NCBI GenBank assembly: GCA_944989445.1
Contig: CALYLW010000058.1
Location: forward strand, 1,434,001 to 1,498,000
Origin: Ampullaceana balthica
Lineage: Eukaryota > Mollusca > Gastropoda > Lymnaeidae
Direction: 5' to 3'
DNA: 64,000 nucleotides
The notes beneath the pieces are model-generated. The model searched no databases. It worked only from the letters and a program-made list of their open reading frames with translations, and had not been told where the DNA came from. Shown here piece by piece: positions 44,946 through 56,181 of this stretch (positions are counted from its first letter, which is position 1; each line of letters begins with the position of its first letter). The translations under genes and the position numbers were made by a program.

Positions 44946-45545
44946 TTACTACTTGTCTACTTCTGTCTTCCTCATATATCTTTTAAACCCGCAGTGTCTT
45001 CCTCCACTGTTGTCTATTTAACCTTCTTTTATCTCCTTTTCTCTTTCTAACGTTGTAGCTGAAAATATTATGTTTCCCTTGTACGCCTATAATTAGTTCA
45101 GCTGTATTTTTGGTGGCATTACGTGGGTCATTGTTAACACTATTCACTTCTTATGGACTTGAAACGCCTTTGATGATTGGTAGCTACCACAACACAACGA
45201 AAAGAGTTGTTTCCCTCTAAACGTAACAAGGCCAGTGTTTACCGAGACATTTAAAGGGAAAACACTCAGTCATATTTTAACTTCAGACTATTTCCCTGCT
45301 GCTTCAAAGAACAACTATGGAATGTGAGTGCTGAGTTCGAAGAGAACAATTACTTATGTTAGGGGCGTGCTGACTACAGGATGTGGGGAGGGGTCATATT
45401 TTCTTTCCCATAAAAAAATGATTGATTTATTTGTTTCAACTTTTTCAACTTTTTTTAATAGGCCTACAGTTGTGTGCAGTGTGCACCTACAATCTACATG
45501 TAAACAGAAATATTTTTACCGGAGTTGTGGACAACATAATCCTAC
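44946..45545. other. Unique sequence, no gene recognised
   Basis: Frames at 45,328-45,634 run into the following repeat and have no domain. Confidence 0.4.
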
Positions 45546-45957
45546 AGGAGACGTTAACAGAAGAATCTTACGAGAGATGTAAACAGAAGAATCTTACGAG
45601 AGATGTTAACAGAAGAATCTTACGAGAGATGTAAACAGAAGAATCTTACGAGAGATGTTAACAGAAGAATCTTACGAGAGATGTAAACAGAAGAATCTTA
45701 CGAGAGATGTAAACAGAAGAATTTTACGAGAGATGTTAACAGAAGAATCTTACGAGAGATGTAAACAGAAGAATCTTACGAGAGATGTTAACAGAAGAAT
45801 CTTACGAGAGATGTTAACAGAAGAATCTTACGAGAGATGTTAACAGAAGAATCTTACGAGAGATGTTAACAGAAGAATCTTACGAGAGATGTTAACAGAA
45901 GAATCTTACGAGAGATGTTAACAGAAGAATCTTACGAGAGATGTAAACAGAAGAATT
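45546..45957. repeat. 26-bp tandem repeat, about 16 copies
   Basis: Units are ACAGAAGAATCTTACGAGAG plus ATGTTA or ATGTAA. They are nearly identical except for this T/A dimorphism, so stop-codon phase varies by copy. Confidence 0.95.
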
Positions 45958-46809
45958 CAAGAACTTAAGGCAGAATCTACCAGAACGGATGTTACTCCAA
46001 CCACTATAACCAATATATAATACTATTTAAAGTCTATCAAAAGATATGACAATTTTACACTGTAGAACAACCTAATACCCTCTCACATTATATATGCACG
46101 AGCACAATTGCGTGCTATGCTACGGGGTAGGCACTATAAAAATAACTTTATTTGACTTTGAGTCACAAATTCCCCTTAAAAATGAGTGTAAAAGCATCAG
46201 GAAATTAGGGTAGTGATAAATCAAACCCCTTCTTTATAAAAATCACTATATGTGATTCCAGATAATAGAAAGTATGATGAATTTAAATATTACCAATTAA
46301 TTTTTGTATTTCTTCTTTAATAACGCTTGCTTTTCTCTTTATACTCTACTCTACCAGAATAACAAAGGTCCTTAACAGTTACAAAAATGTAATGGGCAAG
46401 GCTCAATTTCTTTTCACATGAATCAAAGAATGAAAACAATATCTTTCCATATGATTCTTTTGGTTCTAGGAAAATCTCCCCAAAACACCCATTCCATTTT
46501 ATAGTCTAAGCATGAAATTAGTTCAAGACGAATAGGATATTTTTTGAGCCAGATAATATTTAAAGGAATACTTACGCCTAGTGCAGAGTGGAAAATATGG
46601 TATATTGGTTTTAAAAAACACATTTTCTTTTCACATGAATAATAACATAAAAACACAAAAGTTGGGGGGTTTTTATATTAAAGTTCTGAGAGATTGATTT
46701 TCTAATAATGTATGTCATTTTAAGTGACTTCCCACTTCTTCTAGAAATAACAAAGAAATAAACCGGTAGATACTTGTTCCACTAAAATAACGGATTTTTT
46801 CTTTGTATT
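45958..46809. other. AT-rich intergenic sequence
   Basis: A minus-strand frame at 46,423-46,656 has no recognisable domain. Nothing else is identified. Confidence 0.4.
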
Positions 46810-47380
46810 TATATTTAACGTTGGGCGGGTGTTTGGTATAAAAGTTAAAGATTTATAATTTAGAAGGCAAAAGAGAGACCTATAAGTGAGAGAATGAGTG
46901 AACTTCAAATGTTAAACCTCATAAGCGCCCGCCCCACGTTTTTAGTCATATTAAATCATAGCACTTTAACTTATAAGTTTTAACTTATTTTCTTCTTTTT
47001 AGTCCACTTATAAAAACGTGGTTTTTAAAAATCTTTTTAACTCTATTTATTTTACCAAACACCTCATCAGCGCCCGCCCAACGGCGATTAGGTCACGGGG
47101 TGAACTCGGCAAGTGAAATTGAACCACAGCAGACGGATACAGATGCTTATATAGATATAAACTAAAAAAATGCAATAATTTTATTGCGGTAGATTCGATC
47201 GATCTGAAATTTTGATACAATGTATTGTCATCCAAGATCTATCTGTGGTAAAATTTTGAGCTTTCTAGGACCATCAAAAGTGGTTTAATTTTACGTTGTG
47301 AAAATTTGAAAAATTGCGGACAGACAGACACGAAAGCAAGTAAATAAAAACGTGGTAAAAAATGATGGAAATTTTCAAAA
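46810..47380. repeat. Third copy of the GGCGGGCG foldback module
   Basis: CGTTGGGCGGGTGTTTGGTA, then ACCTCATAAGCGCCCGCCCC form the inverted pair. They are followed by the reverse complement of the shared CGATCGATCTGAAATTTTGA and CAACGTAAAATT segments. Compared with 40,770-42,230 the flank is on the opposite side, so the module occurs in two arrangements. Confidence 0.65.
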
Positions 47381-48315
47381 TGAATACATTTCAGCTGAAA
47401 TCTATTAATTTTGAAAAAATACACATCAGAATAATAAAAATGTTATACAGAACTTTTATTTCTTTTTATTTTATTCATTTATTATCATATTGAACAATTT
47501 TATGCGGAACGTTCGAAAAGTGTTATTTTTTATGCAGTAATTTTATTTTATTATGTTGATCGCAGCGCCACCTAACAGCATCACAAATTTCGCAGAGCCA
47601 CCTAGTTACATATATACATACAGACAACGGGAATTATGCATATTGATATTTCCTATACCTTTTATTAAAAGTGTGAAACATTAAATTTAACGAGTTACGG
47701 TTGCTGGCCGAGGTGGGAGGATGCGGGGGAGTAGCACACGAGGCTCAGGTGTAGAAGATGGCGCCCGGGGCCATCAAACTTGTTTTCATGTTCAGCTATT
47801 GAAAGTAAGCCACACTAGGGCAATAAAGGGAAAGAACTGAATCCACAAGGGAGATGATATTTCAGACACTTTGGAGCGAGTGGTTGCTACAACAACGCTG
47901 GTGGCTTGATCTAGGGATGCCATTTTGCAGCAGTTAGTCGCTGGATTTATCTATTTTTAATCTTACATGTCCGCTCTAAAACCAAATCTTTATTCTGAAG
48001 GCATGACCAATAGAATGACTTACTCGACAATTAGCGGAGACTGTCATAATGAGACTCGTCTTTTAGACAAACGCTGTTGAAGACTAGTCTATTGTTTTGT
48101 TCACTATTTTATTAATTATTGTTTTAATAATCAGTTCGATCGGCCTAAAGTCGTATGCTTTAAATAATAATAAATAAATAAAATGTTTGCATGGTTAACA
48201 ACCCAAGTTAATCAACAGCCTGGGACGTACTTCAACTCGATGTTCTTTGGAAGTCGTGTATAACAGTGAGCGAAACAGATAATACAACACAACACTTTCT
48301 GGTAGAAATTGTATT
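47381..48315. other. Intergenic sequence, no gene recognised
   Basis: AT-rich on the left. A GC-richer patch near 47,700-47,770 shows no coding signal. CGCAG[C/A]GCCACCTA is repeated at about 47,564 and 47,592. Confidence 0.4.
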
Positions 48316-48318
48316 TAA

Positions 48319-48582
48319 GGGGCCGTCCATAAAGTACGTCACGCTCCAGAGGGGGAGGGGGTGTAAGAAAGTGCGACAGTTTGTGACAGGGGGAGGGGGG
48401 TCCGGCTATGTGTGACGTCACGGTGTTTTGTATTAAATTTTAATTCTCTTGTTAATAAAAAACAGCATTTTTGTTCGAAAGTGTGACGTACTTATGGGGG
48501 GGGGGTCCGAGATTTGTGACAGGGGGGAGAGGGGGAGTTAAAAATTGTCAAAAATAGCGCGACGTACTTTATGGACGGCCCC
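48319..48582. mobile_element. PIF/Harbinger-like MITE, copy 1
   Basis: Perfect terminal inverted repeats GGGGCCGTCCATAAAGTACG and CGTACTTTATGGACGGCCCC. TAA flanks both sides (48,316-48,318 and 48,583-48,585). A 3-bp TWA duplication is typical of PIF/Harbinger. It has no coding capacity and is about 90% alike with copy 3 by eye. Confidence 0.82.
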
Positions 48583-48585
48583 TAA

Positions 48586-49171
48586 TTAACATGATAAGCT
48601 CTAGAATAGAACAAACACATCTAGCTAAATAATATCAGACATACAATAGTGACAAATCTACAAGACAAATATAGATGTAAATAAATTTGCATAAAATGTT
48701 GCTTTAAAATGAGATCATTCGATTTATTATATAATTGACCAGCATTTAGTAGACCTTCATGTATTAGTTTGTGAACCAGTTTGGGGAGGGGGTGGGGGGG
48801 CTAGCGGACTACCACCTTGGTGGCCCTGTTCTAGAGACACGCCTTCCATAATGAAATACCCAGCAATAAAGAGAAGGTACACGTCGTTTTCCCAATCGTC
48901 TACTAACAAGTAGAGTTTTTCTCATAGTAAAATCTTTGCATCTTCATCGCTTGCCACGTCCCTTAACTCACAAGTACTTTAAAAAGCCACGATAAAAATG
49001 GAGCTACGAAAAAACTAAGCAGATGGTCGAAGAAACTGCTCTCTGCACGAGCTCAAGGTGTGTGCTACAGGAGGGCTGTAAAACTGACTATAGCACCAGG
49101 GGGCATGCCATGATGAGGGGGAAAACATACATCAGCGCCCCCTTAGCTGGTTATTTATGGGTCATTCGGGT
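48586..49171. other. Intergenic sequence, no gene recognised
   Basis: G-runs near 48,781-48,801; otherwise unremarkable. Confidence 0.4.
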
Positions 49172-49292
49172 TGACTTTAAGTCGGTGACTGCTGCTAGTT
49201 GACCACCCAAAGTTTAAGTCGGTGACTGCTGCTAGTTGACCACCCAAAGTTTAAGTCGGTGACTGCTGCTAGTTGACCACCCAAAGTTTAAA
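49172..49292. repeat. 37-bp tandem repeat, three copies
   Basis: Units contain TTTAAGTCGGTGACTGCTGC and TAGTTGACCACCCAA. Copies two and three look identical. GTCGGT lies at 49,181, 49,218 and 49,255. Confidence 0.95.
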
Positions 49293-49352
49293 AAGACGAA
49301 ACCAAAGTCGACAACCAGACTTGGAAATATTAGTCTAAGGACCTGCCTTGAA

Positions 49353-49553
49353 GGATGTATGTTCTTTAGCTGAGTGTCGCTCACTGTGTACTTCATGTAT
49401 GTTCTGTAGCTGAAGGTTGCTCATTGTGTACATCATGTATGTTCTGTAGCTGAAGGTTGCTCATTGTGTACGTCATGGATGTTCTTTAGTTGAATGTCGC
49501 TCATTGAGTGTGTCATGGATGTTCTTTAGCTGAATGTCACACGTTGTGTACGT
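49353..49553. repeat. 40-bp tandem repeat, five copies
   Basis: Units contain ATGTATGTTCTGTAGCTGAA and GTTGCTCATTGTGTACATC, with increasing divergence to the right. Confidence 0.85.
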
Positions 49554-49783
49554 CAATGTCGAATGAACTTGAATATCTCACTTTTTGCAACTATTGTTTT
49601 TTAATTATTTGAAACTACCAACGTCACTATTTTTCTAATTCAAAATATATATGCAAAAGTTTTTAAAAAATTAAAAGTTGAAAGAAAAGTTTGCCATATT
49701 ATCATGTGATGTGGCAGCATTCTTTAAAACTGCGCTTTTCAGACTGCCCATGATCATCATACATTTATTTTAGTTTGTCTTTA

Positions 49784-50220
49784 GGAACCGTCCATAAATG
49801 ATGTCACGCAACTAGGGGGAGGGGGGTCCCCACATTTGTGACGATGTGCGACAAGGGGGAGGGAGGGGTAAGAATTGTGACATCACGTCAAAGCTAGCTA
49901 CTTTAAATCACAGTTCCACTTAAATATTTGATTTCTTACTATTTATTTTATGACGTTTTACATGGATTCAAGCCTGCTACGATATTAGAGTGCAGCCCTA
50001 CACTAAATACATACTAAAATGCCAACAATGTGATTTGAAACATGCTCATTTTCAAATAATAATACCGCTTGTAAGGGGGGGAGGGGTTTCACAGATTTGT
50101 GACGTCATATTGGAAAAAAAAAGGGGGGGGGTCTAAGTTTTTGTGACGAAGTGTGACGAGGGGGGAGGGAGGGGGTTAAAAATCGGCCAGAATTGCGTGA
50201 CGTCATTTATTGACTGCCCC
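49784..50220. mobile_element. PIF/Harbinger-like MITE, copy 2 (longer, diverged)
   Basis: Termini GGAACCGTCCATAAATGATG and CGTCATTTATTGACTGCCCC are diverged forms of the copy 1 ends. TTA flanks both sides (49,781-49,783 and 50,221-50,223). At 437 bp it is longer than the other two copies because of extra AT-rich interior. Confidence 0.7.
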
Positions 50221-50223
50221 TTA

Positions 50224-50598
50224 AACAAATATTCACCAATCGCTTATCCGTTTTTTTTTATAATTAAGACTAGATATTTACAAGTTGATGTGCCATCTTT
50301 GTTCTATTTGATGCATATTTCTGTTAACGGAAGCCATCAGGTAACTCGCCTGCAGCTTATTTCCTGAATGTCCCGAGAGAAGCATGTCAGAATTGAAATG
50401 TAAAGATTTAATGACTTTGACGCCTAGGAAACGTAAGGAAACACTTGATAGTGTCTCGCGAGATGAAGTATGTGTTGTGTCAATTATTAGCATTAGAAAA
50501 ATGCCAGGTACGGAAGATGTCTCGAGTTGTCTGCCCCATCGGTTCTAACACTTTGGAATGAGGGTACCCTACTAAGATAAGGAAATAATAGTAGTCTG
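50224..50598. other. Intergenic sequence, no gene recognised
   Basis: Short frames on both strands, none with recognisable domains. Confidence 0.4.
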
Positions 50599-50763
50599 CA
50601 GGCCAGCAGTGGCGTAGCGAGGGGGGCAGGGGGGGGCACATGTCCCCGGGTGCCACGTTAGGGGGCACCAAAATGAGTATTAAATATTATTATTTAATTT
50701 TATTTTGATGTAAACTTATGTATCCAAAATACGCTTGCAAGATTGAATTTTGAAGCTAGGAAA

Positions 50764-51457
50764 ATATCTTCGGTAATCCTGCAGATTTTACACGTATATT
50801 ATGATTTAATATTTCACAGCGAAATTTAATTTTCTCTTGGGAACTTTCGTTTTTAATCTATTAAATGCATAATTATATGTTGTATTTCAGCTATTACAGC
50901 GCTAATTTGTAAGTCTTTCTAATTTCTAAGCCATTTTTTGGCTCTCAACAGCAAATAGTCTGATGATGATGCAACCATTTTTTAAATTATCAAACTACAT
51001 GCCGGATTGTCCGATAAGATGCCAAATGGAAATTTCTCACTTACAAACAAAGAAAATAAGAATCAAACATCTAGTAACGAAAAAAAAAGAAATTGTCTTT
51101 AAAATATTTATTTATCTTCTAAGAACGCTAAAATAGATGAATAATACTTTTAAAAAAATATCTTCAGTCAGTAAATTTATTTTAGCATGGGTCGAGCCAG
51201 GTAAAAAAACATCTGGCAGCAGTTCGCTAGGTAAACAAAATGGACGTATCGTGACCACATTATGTATTATATAGAGCCGAAAAAATGCATTTGAAATTAA
51301 AAAGACTCACAAATTAGCGCTGTAATAGCTGAAATACGACATATAATAATGCATTTAATAAATTAAAAATGTAAGTTCTCATGAGAAAATTAAATTTCGC
51401 TGTGAAATTATAAATTATAATATACGTGTAAAATCTGCAGGATTACCATATCTTCAT
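50764..51457. repeat. Long imperfect inverted repeat, arms about 180 bp
   Basis: The left arm, 50,764-50,945, contains ATATCTTCGGTAATCCTGCA, TTCACAGCGAAATTTAATTT and CAGCTATTACAGCGCTAATT. The right arm, 51,278-51,457, contains their reverse complements in reverse order. The central loop is about 330 bp. It may be a foldback element nested in the hAT or its own subterminal repeat. Confidence 0.85.
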
Positions 51458-51567
51458 TACAAGCCTGTTGGCAAGCATGATTTAAAACCCAATTGAGCAT
51501 TAAGGGCGCCCATTCTACTCATACATAAATTACACATCCACAATGTAGGACAGCAGATGGTTGATGA

Positions 51568-52860
51568 AAGGTCGTTCAATATAATACGCACCGCGACACT
51601 CTATCTTTAAAAATAACATGATACATAGAGAAAAAAAAGAGATAACTAAAATAATCTATAAAATCAATAATTTAATTACGGTACATGCGATCGATCTGAA
51701 ATTTTGACACATTGTTTTTATCATCGGCACAAAACTGCCTGCAAAATTTCAGCTCGCTAGCTTACGAGATTGGGGGTTAAAAATCGATCCAAAGTTTTGG
51801 CGACAAGCAATCAAGCAAGCAATCAAGGGTTCAACCAGTCACCCGCAATCAAGGGTGCACGCAGACACCACGAGTTAATATAAAGGATTTTTAAAAAACG
51901 TTAAAAAACCAAGTTTTTCACTATAAATCCTTTATATATGAGACGTAACTAAAACAATGTTCATTATAATACGCATCGCCAGACCATCCAACAATACAAA
52001 ATTGTAGTTGTGTTGTAAAACATGTTTAATATAATGCGCACCGATCAGGAATATGTTTATAAAAAGTGTTGTCAATAAAATACGCATCTAATTGCGCGAC
52101 AGAAAGGTTGTTCAATATAACGCGCACCCTTACACTCTATCTCAAAAATTAACATGATACATAGAAATAAATAAAATAATCTAAAAAATCAATAATTTAA
52201 TTACAGTACATGCGATCGATCTGAAATTTTAATGCGTTGTTTTTATCATCGCCACCAAACTGCCTGCTTAATTTCAGCTTGCTAGCTTACGAGGAAGTGG
52301 GTTAAAAATCGATCCAAATTTTTGGCGACAAGCAATCAAGGGTGCAGACACCACGAGTTAATATAAAGGATTTAATAGAAAAAAAACGTAAAAAAACAAG
52401 TTTTTCACTATAAATCCGTTATGTACGAGACGTAACTAAAAGAATGTTCATTATAATACGCAGCGCCAGACCTTCCAGAAATACAAAATTGCAGTTGTGT
52501 CATAAAACATGTTTAATATAATGCGCACCGATCAGGAATATGTTTATAAAAAGAGTTTTCAATAAAATACGCACCTTATTGCGCGACAGAAAGGTTGTTC
52601 AATATAATACGCACCGCGACACTCTATCTCAAAAAATAGCATGATACATGGGAATAAATAAAATAATCTAAAAAATCAATAATTTAATTACGGTACGTGC
52701 GATCGATCTGAAATTTTGATACTTTGTTTTTATTATCGGTACAAAACTGCCTGCAAAATTTCAGCTCGCTAGCTTATGAGCAAGTGGGATAAAATCGATC
52801 AAAAGTTTTGGCGACAAGCAATCAAGGGTGCAGACACCACGAGTTAATATAAAGGATTTA
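51568..52860 (+). repeat. 487-bp-period tandem repeat with MITE-like units, about 2.7 copies
   Basis: Full units at 51,924-52,374 and 52,411-52,860, preceded by a partial unit (51,568-51,892). Each unit starts TAAATCC[T/G]TTATRT, ends ATATAAAGGATTTA and contains CAATATAATACGCACCG and GCGATCGATCTGAAATTTT. Junctions share AAAACGTTAAAAAACCAAGT. The terminal inverted repeats are short (about 12 bp). It is non-coding and resembles tandem-bearing non-autonomous elements known from molluscs. Confidence 0.8.
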
Positions 52861-53379
52861 AAAATGATGAATTACAAACGCTAAGAAATTCCTCCACTGA
52901 CCTGGAAGGGTGGTGCGCCCACCAAGGTATACAAAGCCCCTAGTAAGTTCTAATGGAAACATTAGGACCACCTACGACTAGTTGCGTCACTAGGGAGAAG
53001 TGGTGGGGTAGGATGCCCCAGATGACACCATCAGGGGTGTGACACCAAAATCTAAAATGTTACTGTGTACGATTTTATGTTTTAAAAAAAGAGAGAGAGA
53101 GAGACAACAATTTTTTTTCACTTAGAAAAAACAAACCAAACAAAATGAAATACGTTAAACGAGAAAACTTTAAGTGGGAATGCGAGGGGTGTAGAACGCA
53201 CCAGAGTGACACCAACATGTAAAACTCTGTATGTTCCCGTTACTTGGCACTGAAAGACTCGTAGGAGGTCTATGCGTTACGTCGTGAAGGGGTGACACCA
53301 TGAGCTACCACCCCGGTTGACACCAACCCTAGTGACGCCTCTGTCTACGACCACCGGTTACATCATCAAGTTCAAACTC

Positions 53380-55467
53380 AAAATCTTCATTCGAGTTAGC
53401 AAATGGTTTCAACAAATGGAGAAAGCCAGAAAAACTAAAGCCTCATGAAAACAGTCTTGGCCACCGCAGAGCTTTTACTACGTGGAAGGAAGCCGAGCAG
53501 AGGATACTTGATAAAACTGGAATTGATGTCCAGGTCCAAGCTCAAATTCAATTGGAAAAACAACGTTGGCGCGATATTTTGAAAAGAATACTTACCTGTA
53601 TTAAAATTCTAGTTTCACAAAATTTGGCACTGCGTGGCCATGAAGAACATCTGCATAAGGTGCTAGGATAAAAATGTTGGAAACTTTCTCTCTGTAATCA
53701 TTCAACATCCCCGAGAAAATCCAGGTTCTGTATCTTATTTATCACCAGAAATCCAAAATGAGTTTATCCACCTACTTAATCCACTATAAGGAATCAGCTG
53801 TTGAGTAAAATCAGCAAAAAACAAGTACTACGGTAGCCGACTGTCGGTTACAATGTTATGACAATGCAGCTGTAATTACTGGGCATATATCCGGCATTAA
53901 ACAGCGAATGTGTGCTAGAAATCACAGAACAGTTGAACGTATATTTGGGTTTCTCTCGTTCAACAACTCCTTGGGAAGAATTATTTTTTAAAAAACGTAA
54001 AAAAAACAAGTTTTTCACTATAAATCCTTTATGTGCGAGACGTAACTAAAAGAATGTTCATTACAATAGGCAGCGCCAGACCTTCCAGAAATACAAAATT
54101 GCAGTTGTGTCGTAAAACATGTTTAATATAATGCGCACCGATCAGGAATATGTTTATAAAAAGAGTTGTCAATAAAATACGCACCTTATTGCGCGACAGA
54201 AAGGTTGTTCAATATAATACGCACCGCGACGCTCTATCTCAAAAAATAGCATGATACATAGGAATAAATAAAATAATATAAAAAATCAATAATTTAATTA
54301 CGGTACATGCGATCGATCTGAAATTTTGATACTTTGTTTTTATTATCGGTACGAAACTGCCTGCAAAATAAATTTCAGCTCGCTAGATTACGAGCAAGTG
54401 GGTTAAAAATCGATCAAAGTTTTGGCGACAAGCAATCAACCAATCAAGCAATCAAGGGTGCAGACACCACGAGTTAATATAAAGGATTTAAAAAGAGTTG
54501 TGCCAATGACAGTGAAGAGGGATTCTGAAACACGCTGGAGTGCATGATCAGAAGCTGCTTATGAAGGACTAGATGGACTAGTAGGGCTGTTAAAAAAATT
54601 ATCAGAAGATGCAACTATGACGCCTGACACCAGAAGTGATGCAGAAACTTTGCTGGCAGGTTTATTGAACTTTAACGTTCTAGTTTTGTTACATTTCTGG
54701 AACATCATACTTGGGAAAATTGATCTTGTCCAGAATCAGTTGCAGGATCCTACTATGAATTTCAAGGAAGCAGCATCTGATCTTGAATCGCTTGAGCAAG
54801 AAATTGTCAAAATTTGTAATAATTTGAGTCAGGTTGCGGTAGACAATGGAAAAACAAGATTCACAACCTAGGGAATCGAGGTTGACAGAAATATTAGATG
54901 GCATAAGATGATACCTGTAGAATTAGCAAGAGATGCAGGACTTTCTGCAGAAGAAGAAATTGCACGTGTTATGAGCAGCGTAATTGATAGACTCAAACAG
55001 GAGATATCAATACGGTTTTTACGTCTAAAAAACCTAAACCCCAAATGCGGATTTTTACTAGACGTCAAAACTCTTCTCGCTGTCGATACACTTCGTCAAA
55101 ATTGCTTAGATTTTGGAAATTTCTACGACATTGATGTCAATGGTCACGAATTGTGCACAGAAATTGGAGCAAAATGCGGCTCAGTACACGGACTGAAGTT
55201 CTACCGGAAACTCCTTTGGATCTTCTTGGTTTTATGGAGATGACGTATTTCCGAATCTGCGCATTTCCCTGCAAATACTTCTAACAATTGCTGTTTTAAT
55301 TGCAAGCTGTGAGCGGTCCTACAGAAAACTGAAGCTTATTTAGTCTTATTTACGTGCTTCAATGTGACAAGAACGTCTAAGTGATCTTGCACTTCTTAGC
55401 ATCGAAAGAGAACCACTTGAGAATATTAATTTTGACAATGTGATTGACGAGTTTGCGACAGTCAAAT
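53380..55467 (+). pseudogene. ZMYM1-like hAT transposase, decayed and interrupted
   Basis: The N-terminal part (53,400-53,680) reads NGFNKWRKPEKLKPHENSLG, then KQRWRDILKRILTCIKILVS and LALRGHEEHL, matching the TTF-type finger end and helix of this transposase group. Further fragments follow: HISGIKQRMCARNHR (about 53,880) next to RIFGFLSFNN, where the intervening catalytic-region sequence has been deleted. After the nested element, DSETRWSA and TMTPDTRSDAETLLAGLLNF are readable (54,520-54,680), then KKNLNPKCGFLLDVKTLL-like sequence. The C-terminal dimerisation region ends it (ASCERSYRKLKLI, DLALLSIEREPLENINFD; 55,300-55,467). Several stops and frameshifts make it non-functional. Confidence 0.75.
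54021..54490 (+). mobile_element. Single nested copy of the TAAATCCTTTAT element
   Basis: Begins TAAATCCTTTATGTGCGAGA and ends ATATAAAGGATTTA, preceded by the same CAAGTTTTTCACTA junction as the units at 51,924 and 52,411. It interrupts the transposase pseudogene between FLSFNN and KRDSETRWSA, so it is a secondary insertion or a duplication from the upstream array. Confidence 0.72.
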
Positions 55468-55917
55468 AAAGGAGGATCAATTTGTTGTAGACTATGTCTA
55501 TTCCAGTCATGTATAATTAGTACAGTATATATTTTTTTCAAATAAAGTGTTAACAATCGTATAAAGAATTATTAGTCTGTATTTTATTTCATTAAAAATA
55601 CCAGATGCTTTGAAAATGAACCATATAAACCGTAAAAGTTCAAAATTTTCTTGGGGGCTCAATGAGCCCCCAGAATATTTCGGTCCAAGAAGGGGCGCAG
55701 ACTTGGTGTCATGTCCCCGGGCGCAGATGACCCTAGCTATGCCACTGCAGGCCAGACAACTGTTTTGACGTGATTACTAAGATTTTCCTGCGGGCTTAGA
55801 TTGTAGAATTATAAGGATTGTGATTATTAAATTAGTATTAAGTTCAATCAATATTGATATTTGTCTTAAGTGTGAAGGGGCGGTGCACACACAAAAAGAG
55901 AATTTTAAACCCCTTTA

Positions 55918-56178
55918 GGGGCCGTCCATAAAGTACGTCACGCTCCAGAGGGGGGGAGGGGGTGTAAGAAAGTGTGACAGTTTGTGACAGGGGGGAGGGG
56001 GGTCCGGCCATGTGTGACGTCACAGTGTTTTATATTAACTTTTAATTATTTTGTTAATAAAATACATTTTTGTTCGAAAGTTTGACGTACTTAAAGGGGG
56101 GAGGGTGTCCGAGAAAAAAAGGGGGGAGGGGGAGGTAAAATGGTCAAAAATAGCGTGACGTACTTTATGGACGGTCCC
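55918..56178. mobile_element. PIF/Harbinger-like MITE, copy 3
   Basis: Ends GGGGCCGTCCATAAAGTACG and CGTACTTTATGGACGGTCCC, flanked by TTA on both sides (55,915-55,917 and 56,179-56,181). Nearly the same length and sequence as copy 1, with G-runs in the same positions. Confidence 0.82.
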
Positions 56179-56181
56179 TTA

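Larger units (their letters stand above)
50607..55747 (+). mobile_element. 5.1-kb hAT transposon, ZMYM1-like type, with nested repeats
   Basis: A perfect 8-bp target duplication, CAGGCCAG, lies at 50,599-50,606 and 55,748-55,755. The ends are CAGTGGCGTAGCGAGGGGGG and CCTAGCTATGCCACTG, the classic terminus of hAT elements carrying ZMYM1/TTF-type transposases. Subterminal sequence also pairs (TGTCCCCGGG at 50,641 and ATGTCCCCGGGCGCA near 55,711). The interior holds a long inverted repeat (50,764-51,457), a tandem repeat (51,568-52,860) and a broken transposase gene split by another insertion. Confidence 0.92.

Noticed and set aside
46423..46656. Minus-strand frame as a LINE fragment
   Set aside because: It has a few aromatic and basic residues suggestive of LINE C-termini, but no motif I can align with confidence.
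53100..53960. Domesticated ZMYM1-like host gene
   Set aside because: The sequence lies between hAT ends with a target duplication and contains stops, a core deletion and a nested insert.
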